A model generated the notes under the pieces. That model saw only the letters and a program-made list of their open reading frames with translations, searched no databases and had not been told where the DNA came from. From positions 5,296,501 to 5,360,500 of the forward strand of contig NZ_JAHREN010000001.1 in the NCBI RefSeq assembly GCF_019084075.1: a stretch of DNA of 64,000 nt, given 5' to 3'. This DNA is from Siccirubricoccus sp. G192 (GTDB lineage Bacteria; Pseudomonadota; Alphaproteobacteria; Acetobacterales; Acetobacteraceae). Position numbers and translations under genes: made by a program. This document shows, piece by piece, positions 19,201 to 29,094 of the stretch; positions within the stretch are counted from its first letter, which is position 1, and the number at the start of each line of letters is the position of its first letter.

Positions 19201-21504
19201 GGCGCCACATCCTGCCAGAGGGCGGCCATGCGGGCCTGCGGGAAGTGCCAGCCGGCGCGGTTCAGCGTCATGCCGACCTGGATGGCGGCGCCCTGGTAGG
19301 TGCGCGGCGTGGCCGCGCCGGAGCTGGCCGCTCCGGTATCGGTCATGCAGGGGTCGGCATAGGGCGCGCCATGCACCGGTGGCCGGCCATTCGTCACGAA
19401 ACGCCGCGGCGTGCCGTCATGCGTGACGCTCTCGTGGCTGCGCAGCGCATGGAAGGCCATGGCCGCGCGCTCCCGCGGCTCGCCCTGCTCGTCGAGCCAG
19501 CGGACATTGAGCTCCTCGCTGACCTTGTCCATGTCGAGGCGGGTGAGCTGCGAATGCGCGGCGCCCGACAGCACGACATGCCGGCGCAGGCCGCCGTCAT
19601 GCAGCGTGTCGAGCGGCGGCCGCGGCGCACGATGGCCGGCCTGGCCGGGGATGAAGAAGGGATAGCCGGGATTGTCCGCGGCCTCGGTGCCCTGGGAGGC
19701 CAGCACCACCTGGCCGTTCACGACATGCGCCGTGGCGGGCATCGGCGCCAGCGCCATGCCGGGGATGGGCACCAGCGCATAGATCGGCGTGCCACTGGCG
19801 ATCTCGCCATCCGGATAGGCGCGGGAAAAGGGCGCGGGGCGGCCATCCGGGCTCAGTTCGGTGCCCTGCTCGAAGGTGTCGTGGACGCGCCAGAGGCCCC
19901 ACATGCCCTGGGCGAAATGCGGGTAGAGGTGGCAGTGGAAGATGCTGTCGCCGACCGTCTGGTTGCGGTTGCCCGAACCGTTATAGGCGATCTCGTAGGT
20001 GCGGCCGGTGCCCGGCGCGATGAACTGGCTGTCGAGGTAGGAGGAATCCGCGTTTTCCGCATTCGCCAGCCACTGATGCGCATGCAGGTGGAAGATGTGC
20101 TGCTCCGCCCCGGCATGCAGGTTCCGCATCCGCAGGCGGTCGTTCAGGTAGCTCGGGAAGACATTCGCGGGGTCCGCGGGATAGAGCGCCCGCGTCGCCC
20201 GCGGCGCATCCGGGTCCGCCGTCCCGTCGGACCGGAGCCCGGCGCTGGCCGGCACATCCGTGACCAGGGCCGGGTCGTTTCCGGCCCAGGCGGTGAGGAA
20301 GAAGTCCTCGTACTTGCACTCGGCGCAGCCGGCGGCCGGGCCGAGGCCGAGCCGGTTGGCCAGGATCTGGTTGCCGATGCCGGTGATGCCGTAATTGATC
20401 CCGAAGGCATCGCCCACGCCCTTCAGCGTGTGGCCGAGTTCCGGGTCGTCGAAGTGCGGGAAGCCCTGGATCGACTTCACCTCGTCATGGAAGATGATGG
20501 TGAATTCGCGGAAGGCCTCATTGCGCCGCCGCGGCAGGGCGCCCGTGTCCTGGGGGATCGTCGCGTTCGGCTCCAGCACCACATTGCCGGTCGAGACCGA
20601 GGTGAGGTCGCCGCGGTTCGGGCCGGTGATGATGGCATGCAGGTCGCCATGCATGATGGCGTTGCCCTGCAGCATGGCCAGGATCGGCCGGCCGGCATGC
20701 GGATGTCCCGCCGGATAGGCGGCGTCGTAGTCGATGCGCGGCTGGCCGGTCGGCAGCAGCACCGGCCGGCCCATGGCGTCGCGCTCGGTCGCCAGGTCGA
20801 GGTCCGCCCGGGTGACCTGGCTGCGGTACCACTCGGCCCCTTTCGGCTGCACCGTGATCGCGCCGAACATGCCGAGCGCGATGGAGCCGAGATTGCCCTC
20901 CCCACCGGTGGTGACCGCCTGGTTGTAGAAGAGGAAAGTGCCCTCATGCGCGGCGTGCAGGCGATAGGTGGTGCTGGCGCCGGGAGCCACCAGGCTGTTG
21001 ACGTTGCGGCCGACCTCGGCGCCGTCGTCGCGGATGCTGCGGGTGTAGTTGAGGCCGGTGGCATGCAGCCCCGCCATCCGCGTGGCCGTCGGGTCCCCAT
21101 TGGAACTGGCGCCATTGTCGGGGGGAGCCATCCGGGCTCAGCAGGTTGGTGAAGGTGACGGTCAGGCAGTCGCCCTGGTTCATCCGCAGCACCAGGGGCC
21201 GTGGCCGGTGGTCGTCGCGCAGCCGGACATGGCCGGGGCTGAGCGAGGTGCCGCCATCGGTCGCGACCACGTCCCGCCGCAGCGCGTAGATCATGAAGGC
21301 GGGGTAGTGGGAGCCGTAGCGGTTGAACTGCACCGCCTGTTCCAGGGCAACCACATCCGCGGTGAGCTGCCGCGCGCATTGCGGGCCCGGCGCCGGGCGA
21401 TCCTGGGCCGCGGAGCGATCGCCGGAGAGCAGGACGGCAAGGGCGGAGGCAGCCAGGACGCGCCACGCCATCGGCCGAAACGCACCGGAATGGTTGTAAC
21501 TCAT
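16287..21504 (-). CDS. Giant MnxG-like multicopper oxidase (one frameshift)
   Basis: About 1,738 residues after bridging a frameshift at the six-G run 21120-21125. ATG at 21504 is preceded by GAAGGA. The N-terminus is a Sec signal (AWRVLAASALAVLLSGDRSAAQ). Several cupredoxin modules follow. Copper-ligand motifs include HIFHLHAHQW (about residue 470), HCHLYPHFAQGMWGLW (about 521, with the Cys, His and Met of a type 1 site), HIHLVKFDV (about 815), FTHDHFGPSTHQQ (about 928), HMHGARW (about 1160) and LHGHSF (about 1655). GDCLTVTFTN and GDCIEVTLTN mark domain starts. Size and motif layout resemble the MnxG/McoA Mn(II) oxidases of Bacillus and Pseudomonas rather than 500-residue laccases. It is the first gene of the operon that ends with type II secretion genes, so secretion by that system is likely. 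Substrate (Mn, other metal or phenol) is not determinable here. Confidence 0.85.
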
Positions 21505-21586
21505 CGTGATTCCTTCACCCGAATTCCCGGAACCGTCGCGCTTTTTCGACAACATGGGCGCCGGAGGGCGCTTCCGTTGCCGATTT

Positions 21587-21615
21587 TGTATACGAGGCGT
21601 GCCGGCCTTACTTAA
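21587..21615 (-). promoter_or_regulatory. Candidate promoter of the oxidase/secretion operon
   Basis: On the minus strand TTAAGT is followed after 17 bases by TATACA, about 85 bp before the oxidase start. The region 21505-21800 between the two divergent operons is the least GC-rich part of this neighbourhood. The -35 match is weak, so this is a suggestion only. Confidence 0.3.
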
Positions 21616-21717
21616 CGGAAGCATAACGATACGTTTCGGCGACGCTCTTCACATTTTGTGGACGAAATGAGAAATCGCCCTTCGATTGCTCTTTTCTCCG
21701 CAAAATTCGCCTTACCC

Positions 21718-21746
21718 TTGAGGGGCCGGCCAAATCTCAATACAAT
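21718..21746 (+). promoter_or_regulatory. Sigma70-like promoter for the gspO-E-F-D-K operon
   Basis: TTGAGG (21718-21723) and TACAAT (21741-21746) are separated by exactly 17 bases; the -10 matches five of six consensus positions. A start site near 21753 would leave a leader of about 50 bases before gspO. It faces away from the oxidase operon promoter in the same intergenic region, so shared control is plausible. Confidence 0.55.
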
Positions 21747-21805
21747 CTACTCGCATTCCCGAGAGCATTCTTTCGGGCGCCGCAAGGACGGCACGCCCTT
21801 TGGCC

Positions 21806-22450
21806 ATGACGGAATACCATATGCTCGGGGTCATCCTCGGCGCGGCCGGGGCGGGGTCGCTGCTGGGTGGCCTTGCCGACTTGGCCGTCCGCCGGCTGGC
21901 CGGCCGCCCGCCGCAGGCCTGGCCCTATCCGGCCATGGCCTGCGGCGCGGCGCTCGCCCCCTTGGCGGCCCTGCTGCTGCCGGCCGCTGCCTGGCCCGCC
22001 GCAACGGTCTTCGGCGCCCTTCTCCTCGCAATCGCCTGGCTCGATCTCCGCGCCGGCATTGTCCATGCCGCGCTGGCCGTGCCGCTGGCCCTGGCGGGGC
22101 TCGGGCTCGCCGCCTTGGCCGGAGCAGCGGTGCTCGCCGCCGCCCTGGCCGGGCTGGCGCTGGGCTATCTCGGCTTCCTTGCCGTGGAATGGGGCTTCCG
22201 CCGCCTGCGGGGGCGGGAGGGTCTCGGCCGGGGTGATGCCTGGGTGCTCGGTGCGGCCGGCGCCTGGGTGGGGCCGGGCGGGCTTGGCCTGATGGTCGCG
22301 CTGGCGGCCGCCCTTGCGCTGGGCATGGTCCTGCTGCGCGACCGCCGCCTGGCGCCGGATGCCGCGGTGCCCTTCGCGCCGGCTCTGGCCGCTTCCGCCT
22401 GGCTGGTCTGGATCGCCGGCGGCGGCACCGCCTCCTGGGTGGCGCCGTGA
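21806..22450 (+). CDS. gspO: Prepilin peptidase (A24 family), GspO
   Basis: About 214 residues, almost entirely transmembrane (six to seven helices). The catalytic aspartates of the A24 aspartic peptidases are visible in AWLDLRAGIVH (about residue 75) and in the GxGD motif LGRGDAWVLGAAGAWVG (about 140). The N-terminal Cys-rich methyltransferase domain of classical PilD is missing, so it may cleave but not methylate pseudopilins, or methylation is done elsewhere. ATG 21806 was chosen; a TTG at 21800 is also possible. It starts the plus-strand secretion operon and overlaps gspE by 4 bp. Confidence 0.88.
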   Translation: MTEYHMLGVILGAAGAGSLLGGLADLAVRRLAGRPPQAWPYPAMACGAALAPLAALLLPAAAWPAATVFGALLLAIAWLDLRAGIVHAALAVPLALAGLGLAALAGAAVLAAALAGLALGYLGFLAVEWGFRRLRGREGLGRGDAWVLGAAGAWVGPGGLGLMVALAAALALGMVLLRDRRLAPDAAVPFAPALAASAWLVWIAGGGTASWVAP

Positions 22451-24136
22451 CCACGGAAGCCGCCGAGGCCGGGCGCCGCCTCTCGGCGCATCTGCTGGCC
22501 CGCGGCCTGCTGGCGCCACCCACCCTGGCACGTGCCGAAGAGGCCCGGCGCGGCACCGGCGAGACGCTGGCCGGTGCCCTCCTCGCCCTTGGCCTGCTCG
22601 GCGAGGATGTGCTGGCCGCCGCCATGGCCGAGGCGCTCGGCCTGCCGCTGCTGCGGCGCGAGGAATTGCCGGCCGAGCCGCCGCTGCCCGGGCGCCTGGC
22701 GCCGCGCTTCCTGCGCCGGTCCCGCGCCTGGCCGGTGCGGATCGAGGCCGGGCAGTTGCTGCTGGCCCTGGCCGACCCGCTGGACGGATTCGCCGCCCAG
22801 GCCGCGGCGCTCGCCACCGGCCTGCCGGTGCTGGTCGCGGTGGCCGAACCCGCCGCGATCGAGGCCGCGCATGCCAGGCTGGAGGCTGCCGCCGCCCCCG
22901 CCATCGCCGCGCCGGAACCCGCGGCCGGCGGCGCCGAAGACGCCGCCCGGCTGCGCGACCAGGCGAGCGAGGCGCCGGTGGTGCGCCATGTCAACGCGCT
23001 GATCCTGCAGGCCGTCGAGCTGGGCGCATCCGACATCCATCTGGAAGCCACCGAAACCGGGCTGCGCACCCGGCTGCGCGTGGATGGCGTGCTGCAGGAT
23101 GCCGGGCTGGTGCCGCCGGCGCTGGGGGTCGGCGTGGTCTCCCGCCTCAAGATCATGGCGCGGCTGGACGTGGCGGAGCGGCGGCTGCCGCAGGATGGGC
23201 GGCTGCGGCTGGCGGTGCGCGGGCGCGATGTCGACCTCCGCATCTCGGTCATTCCCTCCCTGGAGGGCGAGGGCGTGGTGCTCCGGAATCCTGGACCGCG
23301 CCGCGGTGGCGCTGGATTTCAACACGCTGGGCTTCGCCGCGGAGGAGATCGCGGCGCTGCACGGGCTGCTGGCGCAAACCAGCCGGCTCGTGCTGGTCAC
23401 CGGCCCGACCGGCAGCGGCAAGACGACCACCCTCTATGCCGCACTCGGCTCGGTGGACCGGCAGCGGCTGAAGGTTGTCACCATCGAGGACCCCGTGGAA
23501 TACCGGCTGGAGGGCGTCAGCCAAGTGCAGGTGCGGCCGCAGATCGGCTTCGGCTTCGCCGATGCGCTGCGGGCAATGCTGCGGCACGACCCCGATGTGG
23601 TGCTGGTCGGCGAGATCCGCGATGCCGCGACGGCCGAGGCCGCGGCGCAGGCGGCCCTGACCGGGCATCTCGTGCTGGCCACGCTGCATACCAATGACGC
23701 GCCCTCGGCCGTGACGCGGCTGATGGATCTCGGCCTGCCTGAATACCTGATCGCCTCGGTGCTCCGCGGCGCCCTGGCGCAGCGCCTGGTCCGCAGCCTC
23801 TGCACCGCCTGCCGGGAACCCTATGCGGCGCCGCAGCCGCTGGTGGAACGGCTCGGCCTGGCGCGGCGGGCCGGGCATGGGGGACCGATCACTCTGCACC
23901 GGCCGCGCGGCTGCCCAGCCTGCGGCGGCACCGGCTACCGCGGCCGCACCGCGGTGCTGCAGATCATGACGCTCGATCCTGCCCTGCGCGAGCTGGTGCT
24001 GCGCCGCGCCGATGCCGGCACGCTCGGCGAGAGTGCCGCCGCCGCGGGCATGCCGAGCCTGCTGGAGGCGGCGCAGCGCAAGGCCCTGGCGGGCACCACC
24101 TCCATTGAGGAGGTGTTGCGGGTGGTAGGCACATGA
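22447..24136 (+). CDS. gspE: Type II secretion ATPase GspE (one frameshift)
   Basis: About 563 residues. The N-terminal GspE/PilB domain (LLARGLLAPPTLARAEEARR) binds GspL. The ATPase core has ASDIHLEATETGLRTRLRVDG, Walker A GPTGSGKTTTLY, the Asp box TIEDPVEY, Walker B DVVLVGEIRD and the His box TGHLVLATLHTNDA. A zinc site is formed by CTAC and CPAC about 45 residues apart. The frame breaks near 23287, where one surplus A in ctccggaatcctg separates EGVVLR from ILDRAAVALDF; removing it restores the protein. Drives pseudopilus assembly from the cytoplasm. Overlaps gspO and gspF by 4 bp. Confidence 0.93.
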
Positions 24137-25368
24137 GCGGGTCGCCCCCCCTGCCGAGCTTCGACTACGTGGCGATCGCCGGCGACGGCCGCATGCTGCG
24201 TGGCCGGATCGAGGCCGCGGACCCGCATGCCGCCGCCCGTCGCTTGCAGGAAAGCGGCAGCCTCCCCGTGGAGCTCCGCCCGGCCGGCGAGGCGATGACC
24301 GCACCACCGGCCCGCGATGACCGCCGACTGCGGCCCCGCGAGCTGGCCCGCCTCACGCGCGGCCTCTCGCTGCTGCTCGGCGCCGGATTGCCGCTGGATG
24401 CGGCGCTGGAGGCGCTGGCGGGGGCGGAGGCACATCCCGCCGCGCGCGCCCTGCTGCGCGCCCTGCATGAGGGGGTCTCCGCCGGCACGGCGCTTTCTGT
24501 CGCCGTGGCGGCGCGGCCGGCCGCCTTCCCGTCCTGGTATGCCGCGGCCATCGGCGCCGCCGAGGGCACCGGGCGGCTCCCCGCCGTGCTGGAGCGCATG
24601 GCGGCCGAGATCCTGCGTGGCGCCCGCATCGCCGAACGCATCCGCAGCGGCCTCACCTACCCGGCCATCGTGCTGATGCTCGCCCTGGTCGCGGTGGCGG
24701 TGCTGGTGGCGGTGGTGCTGCCGGCGCTGGAGCCGCTGTTCACCGCCGCGGCGGGGGAACTGCCCGCCTCCACCCGCAATGTGCTGGCGGCGGCGGCCTG
24801 GCTGCGGGACTGGGGCGGTATCGGCCTGGCGGCGCTGCTCGGGCTTGCGCTGCTGGCGCAGCGGGCCATGGCGGCGGAGGCGGGGCGGCGCTGGCGGGAT
24901 GCGCAATTGCTGCGCCTGCCGCTGCTCGGCCCCATTGCCTGGCGCGCAGCCACGGCGCGCTTCGCCCGGGCGCTGGCGACCCTGCTCGGCGCCGGCGTGC
25001 CACTGGCCAATGCGCTCGGCCATGCGGCGGCCGCCTCGGGCAATTCGGCGGTGGCGGCGGGGCTGGAACGGGCCCGGCTGCACCTGACCGCCGGCACCGG
25101 ATTCGCCGCTTCGCTCACGCGCGAGGCGGCGCTGCCGCGCCTTGCCATCACCCTGGCGGGGGTGGGCGAAGAAGGCGGGCGGCTCAGGGAATTATTGGAA
25201 GAAGTCGCGATCATTCATGAAGAGGATTTGGAGCGTGCCACGGAACGCCTGCTATCGCTCCTGGTCCCGGCCGTGACCCTGGTATTGGGGGGGCTGGTCG
25301 CCAGCATCGTCCTGGCGACGCTGGACGCGATCCTCGGCGCCAATACCGCTGCCCTGGGGGCAAGATGA
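24133..25368 (+). CDS. gspF: Type II secretion inner-membrane platform protein GspF
   Basis: 411 residues with two repeated cytoplasmic four-helix domains (the first around 75-180, the second around 280-370) and three transmembrane segments (about 175-200, 225-245, 375-400). Family signatures include LTRGLSLLLGAGLPLDAALEAL and FARALATLLGAGVPLANAL at the start of each repeat. It forms the core of the assembly platform with GspE and GspL. ATGA overlaps on both sides indicate coupled translation in gspO-E-F-D-K. Confidence 0.93.
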   Translation: MSGSPPLPSFDYVAIAGDGRMLRGRIEAADPHAAARRLQESGSLPVELRPAGEAMTAPPARDDRRLRPRELARLTRGLSLLLGAGLPLDAALEALAGAEAHPAARALLRALHEGVSAGTALSVAVAARPAAFPSWYAAAIGAAEGTGRLPAVLERMAAEILRGARIAERIRSGLTYPAIVLMLALVAVAVLVAVVLPALEPLFTAAAGELPASTRNVLAAAAWLRDWGGIGLAALLGLALLAQRAMAAEAGRRWRDAQLLRLPLLGPIAWRAATARFARALATLLGAGVPLANALGHAAAASGNSAVAAGLERARLHLTAGTGFAASLTREAALPRLAITLAGVGEEGGRLRELLEEVAIIHEEDLERATERLLSLLVPAVTLVLGGLVASIVLATLDAILGANTAALGAR

Positions 25369-27653
25369 GGCGCCTCGTTCCCTTGCTGCTGGCTAGCCTG
25401 GCGCTGGCCGCCTGCGGCGAGTCCCGGCCACGTGGCCCCGCCGCCTTCGACGAGGCGATGCGGCGCCTGCAGGACCCGGAGCGCCGCCCGCCCGGCCTCG
25501 GCCTGGCGCCTGGCAGCACCGTGGTGCAGGGCCAGCCGGTGCGTGGCGGGCCGCGCCGCACGGTGATTGACCTCGGCCTGGCCGGGCGCGGGCCGGCGCG
25601 CTCGCCTGGGCCGCTCGGCGCGGCGGAGGCGGGCGGCGGTTCGGTCACGCTCAATTTCGTCGAGGCGCCGGTGCCGCAGGTGGTGCAGGCGGTGCTCGGC
25701 GACCTGCTGCGAACCGACTACACCATCGATCCGCGCGTCAGCGGTACCGTCACCTTGCAGACCCAGCGCCCGGTGCCGCAGGCGGCGGCACTCTCGCTGC
25801 TGGAATCGGCGCTGGAGGTGAACAACGCCGCCCTGGTCCGCGGTGGCACCGGCTATCGCGTGGTGCCACTGGAGGATGCGATGCAGGCCGGCCCGCCGGT
25901 CGGGCTGCGCGCCGCCGGGGCCGTGCCGGGGCCGGGCTTCGCGATCGTCGCCCTGCCGGTGACCAATGCCCGCGCCGCCGACCTCCAACGCGTGCTGCAA
26001 CCCCTGGCGCCGCGCGGCGGTACAGTGATCGCGGACGAGGCGCGCAACGTGCTGCTGCTGGCCGGCACCGGCCCGCAGCTCGCGACCCTGCTCGACACCG
26101 CCGAGAGCTTCGACGTGGACTGGCTTCGCGGGCAGTCCATGGCGTTGCTGCCGCTGGAGAATGCGCCGGCCGCGCTGGTGGCGCAGGAGATCGGTGCAGT
26201 CTTCAGCGCGGAGGGCGGGCGCCAGGCGCTCCGCATCGTGCCGGTCAGCCGAATGAATGCCCTGCTGGTGGTCACCACCCAGCCGCAGCAATTGGAGCGG
26301 GTGCGGCGCTGGGTGCGGGAGCTGGATGCGGGGCTCGGCGGCTCGCCGCAGCTTTTCGTCCACCGCATCCAGTATGTGCGCGCCACCGACCTCGCCAATA
26401 CGCTGCGGCAGTTGCTGCAGGGCAATGCACGGGGCGGCGCCGGGGCGCCACTGCTGGCGCCCGGACTGCCGGGCGCCCTGGCCGCGGCGGGCGGCACGCT
26501 CGCGGTGGCGGCGGGCGGCGCCCCTGGCCTGGTGCCCGGCGGCCTGCCCGGTGCCATGGTGGCCGGCGGCGTGCCGAACGGGGGCATGCCGGGTGGCCTG
26601 GCGCCCGGCGCCGTGCCGGGTGGCGGCGAGGCGCCGGGCCTGCCGCCCGTCCTTCCCGGCTCGATCCCTGGCGCTCTCGCCGGCGGCCTCCCCGGCGAGC
26701 CCCCGCCGCCCTTGGGCGGCGCCGCGGGCGGGCTGCCGGCCGCGCCTGTCCGCATCGTCGCGGATGAGGGGCAGAACGCGGTGATCGTCTATGCCAGCCA
26801 GGCGGACTGGCGGCTGGTGGAGCGCGCCATCCTGCTGCTCGACCGGCCACCGAGCCAGGTCGCGATCGATGCGATCATCGCCGAGGTGACGCTGAACGAC
26901 GACCTCGAATACGGCCTGTCCTGGTACTTCCGCTCGGGCCTCTTCGAATTCAGCCTCACGGCGGGCAACAGCCCCACACCAAGCCCGAGCTTCCCAGGGT
27001 TCAATATCCTCTATTCCGGCAATACGGACGCGCGGGTGGTGCTGCACGCGTTGGCCACCATGACCGATGTGCGGGTGATCTCCTCGCCGCAGGTGATGGT
27101 GCTCTCGAACCAGACGGCGCGGCTCCGGGTCGGCGATTCGGTGCCGATCGTGACGCAGCAGGCGACCGGTGGCGGCATCACCGACTCGCGCATCGTCAAT
27201 TCGGTGCAGTTGCGCGACACCGGCGTCTCGCTGGATGTCACGCCGCGGGTGAATGCCGCCGGCGGCGTGCTGCTGGAGGTGGACCAGGACGTCTCCGACG
27301 CGGTGCGGACCACCACCAGTGGCATCGACAGCCCGACCATCCAGCAGCGCCGGTTACGCAGCATGGTCTCGGTCCCGAATGGGGAGACGGTGGCGCTGGG
27401 CGGGCTGATCCGCGAAAGCGACACCCGCAGCCGCACCGGCCTGCCCTTCGTCGACCAGGTTCCTGTCCTGCGGGATGTTCTGGGTGTCACCAGCCGCGCC
27501 CGGCGGCGGACCGAGCTGCTGGTCCTGCTGACGCCGCGGGTGGTGCAGACCACCGAGGATCTGCGCCGCGTGACCGAGGAGCTGCGCAGCCGGATGCGCA
27601 GCATGCAGCCGCGCGACGAACCACCGCGCCGGCCCAATGCGCCGCCGCGTTGA
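25365..27653 (+). CDS. gspD: Type II secretion outer-membrane secretin GspD
   Basis: 762 residues. The lipobox LALAAC with Cys17 predicts a lipidated secretin, which may reach the outer membrane without a separate pilotin; none is encoded here. Periplasmic N-domains follow (VTLNFVEAPVPQVVQAVLGD; ALPVTNARAADLQRVLQPL; VVTTQPQQLERVRRWVRELD), then a Gly/Pro-rich insertion (about residues 350-455) interrupting the third N-domain, and the secretin pore (IDAIIAEVTLNDDLEYGLSW; VPNGETVALGGLIRESD; LVLLTPRVV). The low-complexity insertion is unusually long. It overlaps gspF by 4 bp and gspK by 17 bp. Confidence 0.95.
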   Translation: MRRLVPLLLASLALAACGESRPRGPAAFDEAMRRLQDPERRPPGLGLAPGSTVVQGQPVRGGPRRTVIDLGLAGRGPARSPGPLGAAEAGGGSVTLNFVEAPVPQVVQAVLGDLLRTDYTIDPRVSGTVTLQTQRPVPQAAALSLLESALEVNNAALVRGGTGYRVVPLEDAMQAGPPVGLRAAGAVPGPGFAIVALPVTNARAADLQRVLQPLAPRGGTVIADEARNVLLLAGTGPQLATLLDTAESFDVDWLRGQSMALLPLENAPAALVAQEIGAVFSAEGGRQALRIVPVSRMNALLVVTTQPQQLERVRRWVRELDAGLGGSPQLFVHRIQYVRATDLANTLRQLLQGNARGGAGAPLLAPGLPGALAAAGGTLAVAAGGAPGLVPGGLPGAMVAGGVPNGGMPGGLAPGAVPGGGEAPGLPPVLPGSIPGALAGGLPGEPPPPLGGAAGGLPAAPVRIVADEGQNAVIVYASQADWRLVERAILLLDRPPSQVAIDAIIAEVTLNDDLEYGLSWYFRSGLFEFSLTAGNSPTPSPSFPGFNILYSGNTDARVVLHALATMTDVRVISSPQVMVLSNQTARLRVGDSVPIVTQQATGGGITDSRIVNSVQLRDTGVSLDVTPRVNAAGGVLLEVDQDVSDAVRTTTSGIDSPTIQQRRLRSMVSVPNGETVALGGLIRESDTRSRTGLPFVDQVPVLRDVLGVTSRARRRTELLVLLTPRVVQTTEDLRRVTEELRSRMRSMQPRDEPPRRPNAPPR

Positions 27654-28416
27654 GACCCCAGGCTCGGCGCTCGTCCTCGCGCTGTGGCTGGCGCTGCTGC
27701 TTGGCGTGGCGGGCATTGCCGCCACCCGCCTTGCCGCCACCGGCGCCGGCGCGGCGCGGCTGGAGGCGGATCTGGCGCGCGCCCGGGCCGCGGCCGAGGG
27801 CGGAATCTGGGCGGCGGCGCATCAATTGGCCACGCTGCCGCGCCAGTCCCGGCCGCACCCGGCCGATTTCGCCTTCGCGCCCGGCGGCGTGCCGGTGGTG
27901 GTGCGGGCCACGGATGAGGATGGGCGGCTCGACCTGAACGCTGCGCCCGAGGCGCTGCTTGCCGCATTGTTCGCAGCCGCCGGCCTGCCGCCCGGCGATG
28001 CCGCCACCCTGGCCGCCCGTGTCGTTGCCTGGCGCGAGCCGGACCGCCAAGGGCTCGGGCCGTTCCGCAGCGCCGCGGAACTCGGCGCCGTACCGGGCTT
28101 CGACCGGGCCTTGGCCGAGGCGCTCCGCCCCGCGGTGACGGTGCATTCCGGCCGCTCCCGCCCGGCGGCCGAGGCGGCGCCACCGCTGGTGCGGGGGCTC
28201 CTGCCGGAGGCGCCGAGGGGCGGCCTGCCACTGTCGCGCGGGCTGCGCCCGGGGGTGCCCCAGGCCCTGCCCGGCAGCGGCCGGCGCAGCATCTGGCGGC
28301 TTGAGGCCGAGGCGCGGAGCGGCGCCGCCACCGCGCGGTTGGCCGCGGTGATGGACCTGTCGCCGGTGGAAGGCATGCCGGGCCGCGTCCTGGAGTGGCG
28401 GCCGGCCGGTCACTAG
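27637..28416 (+). CDS. gspK: Type II secretion minor pseudopilin GspK
   Basis: 259 residues. The leader ends in PGSALVLALWLALLLGVAG, which lacks Glu at +5 as is normal for GspK. The signature EDGRLDLNAAPEALLAALF marks the GspK alpha-domain. It is the tip-capping pseudopilin that works with GspI and GspJ from the opposite operon. It is shorter than classical GspK (about 320), with a reduced C-terminal domain. Last gene of the plus-strand operon; the mobile-DNA scar begins just after it. Confidence 0.88.
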   Translation: MRRRVETPGSALVLALWLALLLGVAGIAATRLAATGAGAARLEADLARARAAAEGGIWAAAHQLATLPRQSRPHPADFAFAPGGVPVVVRATDEDGRLDLNAAPEALLAALFAAAGLPPGDAATLAARVVAWREPDRQGLGPFRSAAELGAVPGFDRALAEALRPAVTVHSGRSRPAAEAAPPLVRGLLPEAPRGGLPLSRGLRPGVPQALPGSGRRSIWRLEAEARSGAATARLAAVMDLSPVEGMPGRVLEWRPAGH

Positions 28417-28505
28417 CCGATCCTGTTCGCCGGGCAGCAATGGCAGGTGCGCCGTCAACTTGGCAGGGGGTTGGCGGTCTGATCCGGCATCGGTAGGCAT
28501 CCGAA

Positions 28506-28568
28506 ATGAGCTCGCCCGCCGCCAGGCCCCTCTATGCCGGATTCCGCTTTCCGGCCGAGGTGATGGTT
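28506..28568 (+). pseudogene. IS6-family transposase, N-terminal fragment
   Basis: Starting at ATG 28506 the translation MSSPAARPLYAGFRFPAEV matches the characteristic start of IS6-type transposases, where the next residues are usually a long conserved helix. Here similarity stops after about 20 codons and unrelated sequence follows, so only a stub remains. Short, hence moderate certainty. Confidence 0.5.
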
Positions 28569-29094
28569 TTGTCAGCACTCGCGCCAAACCTGCCGGCATG
28601 AGCTGGTGGGCGAGTTAGGCCTACGCCGCCTCGAGGAGGGCGAGCGCGATGGCGGCGCGACGGAGGTGGAGCAGGCGACGACGGTCGGCGGGGACGTGCT
28701 GGCGGTGACGGGTTCGAAGGCGGAGGAAGTTGCGGAGCTCGTCGTGGCTTCGACAGAACCGCTCCGGCGTGACCGGCAGCGCGCCGATACTGGCCATGTG
28801 CGCGAGCTGGTTGAGGTTGCTGGAGAGACGGGACTCTCCCAGCAGGGCCAGCGCCTTCGCCAGTGCCTGTCGGTCCTCGACCGCAAGGCCGGTCCGGCGC
28901 AGCCGCAGCGGCGGCGCGTCCCCCAAAACCTTGGCTTTGATGTAGCTGCCAAGAGGCGCGCCGCGCGCCTCTTGCGTCAGGCGGTCCCGTTCTGCCTCAG
29001 ACAGCCGGAGGCTGAACGGGGCAACACGCTTTGACCGGGGGCGGGCGGCACGAAGCCGACGACGCCGCCGAAATTCTCGCTTAAGGACATGGCC

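Noticed and set aside
17868..21152. 1,094-codon plus-strand ORF opposite the multicopper oxidase
   Set aside because: Antisense frame of a strongly conserved gene; composition (Arg, Ala, Gly, His rich) and no domain. Long shadow frames are expected at this GC content.
28417..28620. Start of a relaxase gene after mobC
   Set aside because: The short frame beginning MPAGLARVLTKPSPRP has no relaxase motif and runs through gspK on the other strand.
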